This document shows, piece after piece, positions 7,128 to 9,651 of a DNA stretch of 9,651 bases (position 1 is the stretch's first letter; each line of letters begins with the position of its first letter). The position numbers and the translations under genes were made by a program. The notes beneath the pieces are model-generated. The model did not search any database. It was not told where the DNA came from and was given only the letters and a program-made list of their open reading frames with translations. The stretch is taken from contig JACMMB010000048.1 of NCBI GenBank assembly GCA_014379305.1, positions 1-9,651 of the forward strand. The letters run 5' to 3'. Source of the stretch: Akkermansiaceae bacterium (GTDB taxonomy: Bacteria; Verrucomicrobiota; Verrucomicrobiia; Verrucomicrobiales; Akkermansiaceae).

Positions 7128-8696
7128 ATGCCCGAATCCCTCCCTCTTGACCGGCAGCTTCGTCAGGAAATCCTCTTCGCCCGCGAGCGTGTCTATCACT
7201 TCGCCCAAGCCACTCCTCTGGAAAAACTTGCCCTCCCGCACGACTCCCCCGGCCCCGAAATCTGGATCAAACGCGAGGACCTTTCTCCCATCAAAGCCTA
7301 CAAATGGCGCGGCGCGGCCAACCGCATGGCCACCCTCACCGATCTCGAGGCCGCTCGCGGCGTCGTCACCGCATCCGCTGGCAACCATGCCCAGGGCGTT
7401 GCCCTCGCTGCCAGGAAACTCGGCATCCGCGCCCGCATCTACATGCCCCGCTCCACGCCCAGGGTCAAGCAAGCCGCCGTCCTCCACCATGGCGCCGAAT
7501 ACGTTTCCGTCCACCTCTCCGGCGATAGCTATGACGAAGCCGTCCATGCCGCCCGCGCCGATGAAAAATCCACCCAGGCCCTCTATATCCATGCCTATGA
7601 CGATCTGAAAGTCATGGCCGGCCAAGGCACCCTTGCCGATGAAGTCGTCCTCTCCGGCCACGGCCCGTTCGATCTCGCCTACCTCCAGATCGGCGGCGGC
7701 GGCATGGCGGCGGGCGTTTCCACTTGGCTGAAAACCTATTGGCCGGACATTGAAATCATCGGCGTCGAAGGCGTCGATCAAGCCTCGATGCAAGCCGCCA
7801 TCTCCGCCGGAAAACCAGTCCCGCTCTCCGTCGTCGATCTCTTCTGCGATGGCACCGCCGTCCGCCAGGCCGGCCAGCTGCCTTTCGAAATCTGCAAAAC
7901 CACCCTTGACCGCCTCACCACCGTCACCAACGCCCAGGTCACCGCCGCCATCCGCACCCTCTGGGAAACCCACCGCTGCATTTCCGAGCCATCCGGGGCC
8001 ATGGGCCTCGCCGCCGCCCTCGCCGAACAACACCAATACCCCGGCAAGCGCGTCCTCGTCATCCTCTGCGGCGCGAACATCGACTTCCTCCAGCTCGGCC
8101 TCATCGCCCAATCCGAGGGTGCGTCCACCGAGCACAGCCGCACCCTGCGGGTCCGCATTCCGGAATCGCCCGGTGCCATGCTCCACCTCCTGGACACCTG
8201 CTTCAGCCACCTCAATATCACCGACTTCCAGTATGGGAAAACCGACCGCTCCTTCGCCTGGCCCGCCTTTTCCCTGACTGCCGGTAACCCGGAAACCCTG
8301 CTCTCGCTGCCTGACAAACTCGACCGCGCCGGCTTCGCCTGGCAGGACATCACCGGTGCCACGGACATCGCCTTCCGCGCCATTCCCTTCCGTGGCGATC
8401 TCTTGGAAAACCCCGCCTTCCTCCGCCTCGACTTCTACGAACGCGCCGGCGCCCTTCACGATTTCCTCGCCAAACGCATCACCGGAAATGCCAACCTCAG
8501 CTACTTCAACTATCGCCAATCCGGCGAGCGCATCGGCCGCGCCCTCATCGGCCTCGACTTCCCCTCCCCTTACGAGCGCGATGCATTCCTCCTTTCCTTC
8601 CCTCCCCAGGGCGAAGGCTACCGCCTCTGCCAGGCTCTCGATCCCGAAACCTCCGCCAGACTTGCATCCCGGCCCCACCAGACCCAGCCCGCCTAA
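7128..8696 (+). CDS. ilvA: Biosynthetic threonine dehydratase (threonine ammonia-lyase)
   Basis: This 522-residue enzyme converts L-threonine to 2-oxobutanoate and ammonia with PLP, the committed step to isoleucine. The ATG at 7128 is chosen over an in-frame TTG at 7092 as it starts just before the conserved part; neither has a clear Shine-Dalgarno. The PLP lysine is K59 in SPIKAYKWRG (53-62); SAGNHAQG (83-90) contacts the substrate carboxylate; the glycine loop GGGG is at 189-192; EPSGA (287-291) and CGAN (314-317) complete the fold-type II site. Residues about 338-522 hold two ACT-like modules, the first starting RTLRVRIPESPGAML and the second around LRLDFYERAGALHDFL (432-447), as in the 514-residue E. 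coli IlvA, so feedback inhibition by isoleucine is expected. The second module and the length argue against catabolic TdcB or serine racemase. No ilv or leu neighbours are present. Confidence 0.93.
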   Translation: MPESLPLDRQLRQEILFARERVYHFAQATPLEKLALPHDSPGPEIWIKREDLSPIKAYKWRGAANRMATLTDLEAARGVVTASAGNHAQGVALAARKLGIRARIYMPRSTPRVKQAAVLHHGAEYVSVHLSGDSYDEAVHAARADEKSTQALYIHAYDDLKVMAGQGTLADEVVLSGHGPFDLAYLQIGGGGMAAGVSTWLKTYWPDIEIIGVEGVDQASMQAAISAGKPVPLSVVDLFCDGTAVRQAGQLPFEICKTTLDRLTTVTNAQVTAAIRTLWETHRCISEPSGAMGLAAALAEQHQYPGKRVLVILCGANIDFLQLGLIAQSEGASTEHSRTLRVRIPESPGAMLHLLDTCFSHLNITDFQYGKTDRSFAWPAFSLTAGNPETLLSLPDKLDRAGFAWQDITGATDIAFRAIPFRGDLLENPAFLRLDFYERAGALHDFLAKRITGNANLSYFNYRQSGERIGRALIGLDFPSPYERDAFLLSFPPQGEGYRLCQALDPETSARLASRPHQTQPA

Positions 8697-8762
8697 GCAC
8701 CGCTTGCTGTTTCCACTCGACACCCCCCCATTCCCGCCAAACTATCAGTCCTCTCAAACCTC

Positions 8763-9485
8763 ATGCGGACTGCAATTTTTGGCGATATCCATGCCAACCT
8801 CGAAGCCCTCCAGGCCGTCCTTGCGGACGCGGCAAGCCAGCACGTCACCGACTTTGTCTGTCTGGGCGATGTCGTCGGCTACAATGCCGATCCCGTCGCC
8901 TGCCTCAACCTGATCCGCGACATGGGCTGCCCCACCGTCAAAGGAAATCACGATCAGGACGCCTCCGAAAACCACCCCCTGGACACCATGAACCAGGTTG
9001 CCGCCTCCGCCCTCCAGTGGACCCGCGAGCAGCTCGATGACGACCAGCGCCTGTGGCTCAAGCGCCTCCGCATGGTGCGCCAGGTTTCCGATTACACCGT
9101 CGTCCACAGCACCCTCGACCAGCCGGTGAATTGGAATTACGTCACCAACCGCTTCGATGCCATGTCGAACTTCTCCTACCAATTCACCCAACTCTGCTTT
9201 CACGGTCACACCCACATCCCCCGCGTGTATGTGAAATCGGATAAAGTCCGCGAAGTCCCCGCCGAGTCCGTCACCATCGAGCCGGATGCCAAATACTTCA
9301 TCAACGTCGGCTCCGTCGGCCAGCCCCGCGATGGCGACCCCCGCGCCTGCTACGCCATCTACGATCTCCCAAGCAAGCTCATCGTCTTCCGCCGCGTCGA
9401 ATACGACATCCCCAAAACCCGGGAAAAAATCCTCGCCGCCGGCCTCCCCCCCATGCTCGCCGAGCGCCTCGCCGACGGCCGCTAA
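8763..9485 (+). CDS. Calcineurin-like metallophosphoesterase (YfcE/MJ0936-like)
   Basis: This 240-residue protein is a complete small metallophosphoesterase. Metal and catalytic residues are all visible: GDIHAN (D8, H10), LGDVVGYNADP (D36), GNHD (N62, H63), VVHST (H115) and HGHTHIP (H149, H151), followed by NVGSVGQPRDGDPRACYAIYD, typical of this subgroup. It should bind two divalent metals and hydrolyse a phosphomonoester or phosphodiester; the natural substrate cannot be read from sequence, although related proteins act on cyclic or model phosphodiesters. There is no signal peptide or membrane helix, so it is cytosolic. The gene begins 66 bases after ilvA on the same strand with no terminator between, so co-transcription is possible. 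There is no Shine-Dalgarno before the ATG. The stop is followed within 30 bases by the tandem array, and no terminator is evident. Confidence 0.9.
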   Translation: MRTAIFGDIHANLEALQAVLADAASQHVTDFVCLGDVVGYNADPVACLNLIRDMGCPTVKGNHDQDASENHPLDTMNQVAASALQWTREQLDDDQRLWLKRLRMVRQVSDYTVVHSTLDQPVNWNYVTNRFDAMSNFSYQFTQLCFHGHTHIPRVYVKSDKVREVPAESVTIEPDAKYFINVGSVGQPRDGDPRACYAIYDLPSKLIVFRRVEYDIPKTREKILAAGLPPMLAERLADGR

Positions 9486-9514
9486 ACCTGCCCGCCCCCA
9501 CATTACCCTTCCGC

Positions 9515-9651
9515 AGACCCCCTTCCGCTCTGGAGGAATGACCCGTACAGTCCTACAGAGCCCCTTCCGCTCGGGAGGAATGCCCCGTACAGTCCTACAG
9601 ACCCCTTTCCGCTCGGGAGGAATGCCCCGTACAGTCCTACAGACCCCTTTC
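9515..9651. repeat. 42-bp tandem repeat array, cut by the window end
   Basis: Three full head-to-tail copies (9515-9556, 9557-9598, 9599-9640) and 11 bases of a fourth follow an exact 42-base period. Copy 1 differs from copy 2 at unit positions 4, 17 and 27; copies 2 and 3 differ at positions 4 and 8. Each unit contains TTCCGCTC, GGAGGAATG and GTACAGTCCTAC. There are no spacers, so it is not CRISPR. As 42 is 14 codons, frames persist across units: two forward frames are open throughout, the third has a stop only in copy 1, and two of three reverse frames are open. Diverged bases in the outermost copy suit an array homogenised by slippage or unequal exchange. It could be an intergenic minisatellite or part of a repeat-protein gene. 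Confidence 0.95.

Noticed and set aside
6821..7129. 102-codon - strand frame starting inside the ilvA start region
   Set aside because: It has no good ribosome site and no recognisable domain, has unusual Trp/Cys/His-rich composition, and conflicts with the better-supported promoter at 6807-6835.
7008..7151. 47-codon + strand frame as an ilvA leader peptide
   Set aside because: It lacks an isoleucine run, has no ribosome site, no attenuator hairpin follows, and it overlaps the ilvA start out of frame.
7107..8723. 538-codon open frame antisense to ilvA
   Set aside because: It mirrors ilvA over its whole length, is dominated by Gly, Glu, Ala and Asp and has no family features. High-GC codon use in the sense gene keeps the antisense frame open.
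8754..9503. 249-codon open frame antisense to the metallophosphoesterase
   Set aside because: It is a shadow of a gene with every metal-binding motif, and its low-complexity Gly/Val/Asp product resembles no family.
9515..9651. CRISPR array
   Set aside because: The 42-base units abut directly with no variable spacers, and no cas gene is present.

Overview
The window looks like chromosome from a fairly GC-rich Gram-negative bacterium. The evidence for a Gram-negative is a large autotransporter ending in a typical outer-membrane barrel. The gene mix (a beta-helix autotransporter, a DinG-type helicase, a solitary ParA, few Shine-Dalgarno sequences and C-rich intergenic DNA) reminds me of Verrucomicrobiota. 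That placement is an impression from general knowledge and is not proven by anything here.

Layout, left to right. Bases 1-2181 are the 3' part of an autotransporter gene on the + strand; its start lies before the window. It is closed by a strong intrinsic terminator (2208-2241). A DinG-family iron-sulfur helicase follows on the - strand (2248-4251). A 126-base divergent gap with an AT-rich tandem heptamer separates it from a ParA-family ATPase on + (4378-5178), which has no parB beside it. ParA converges, with a 2-base gap, on a three-gene - strand operon: a two-helix membrane protein (6173-6724), a two-helix protein with a PH-like tail (5693-6160) and a YbjN-like protein (5181-5696). The last two overlap by ATGA. 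A plausible sigma-70 promoter for this operon lies at 6807-6835.

The 403-base gap 6725-7127 is the least explained stretch. It holds that promoter, a palindrome-rich segment and a 39-codon - strand ORF with a good Shine-Dalgarno. Next come a biosynthetic threonine dehydratase (ilvA, 7128-8696) and a calcineurin-like metallophosphoesterase (8763-9485), both on +. The window ends inside an exact-period 42-bp tandem array (9515-9651 and probably beyond).

The clearest candidates for something undescribed are the three-gene membrane/PH-like/YbjN operon and the 42-bp array, whose units each carry GGAGGAATG. The 6725-7127 gap ranks next. The + strand is strongly C-rich over genes of both orientations, which suggests replication-strand skew. 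No tRNA, rRNA, CRISPR array, insertion sequence or integrase was seen.
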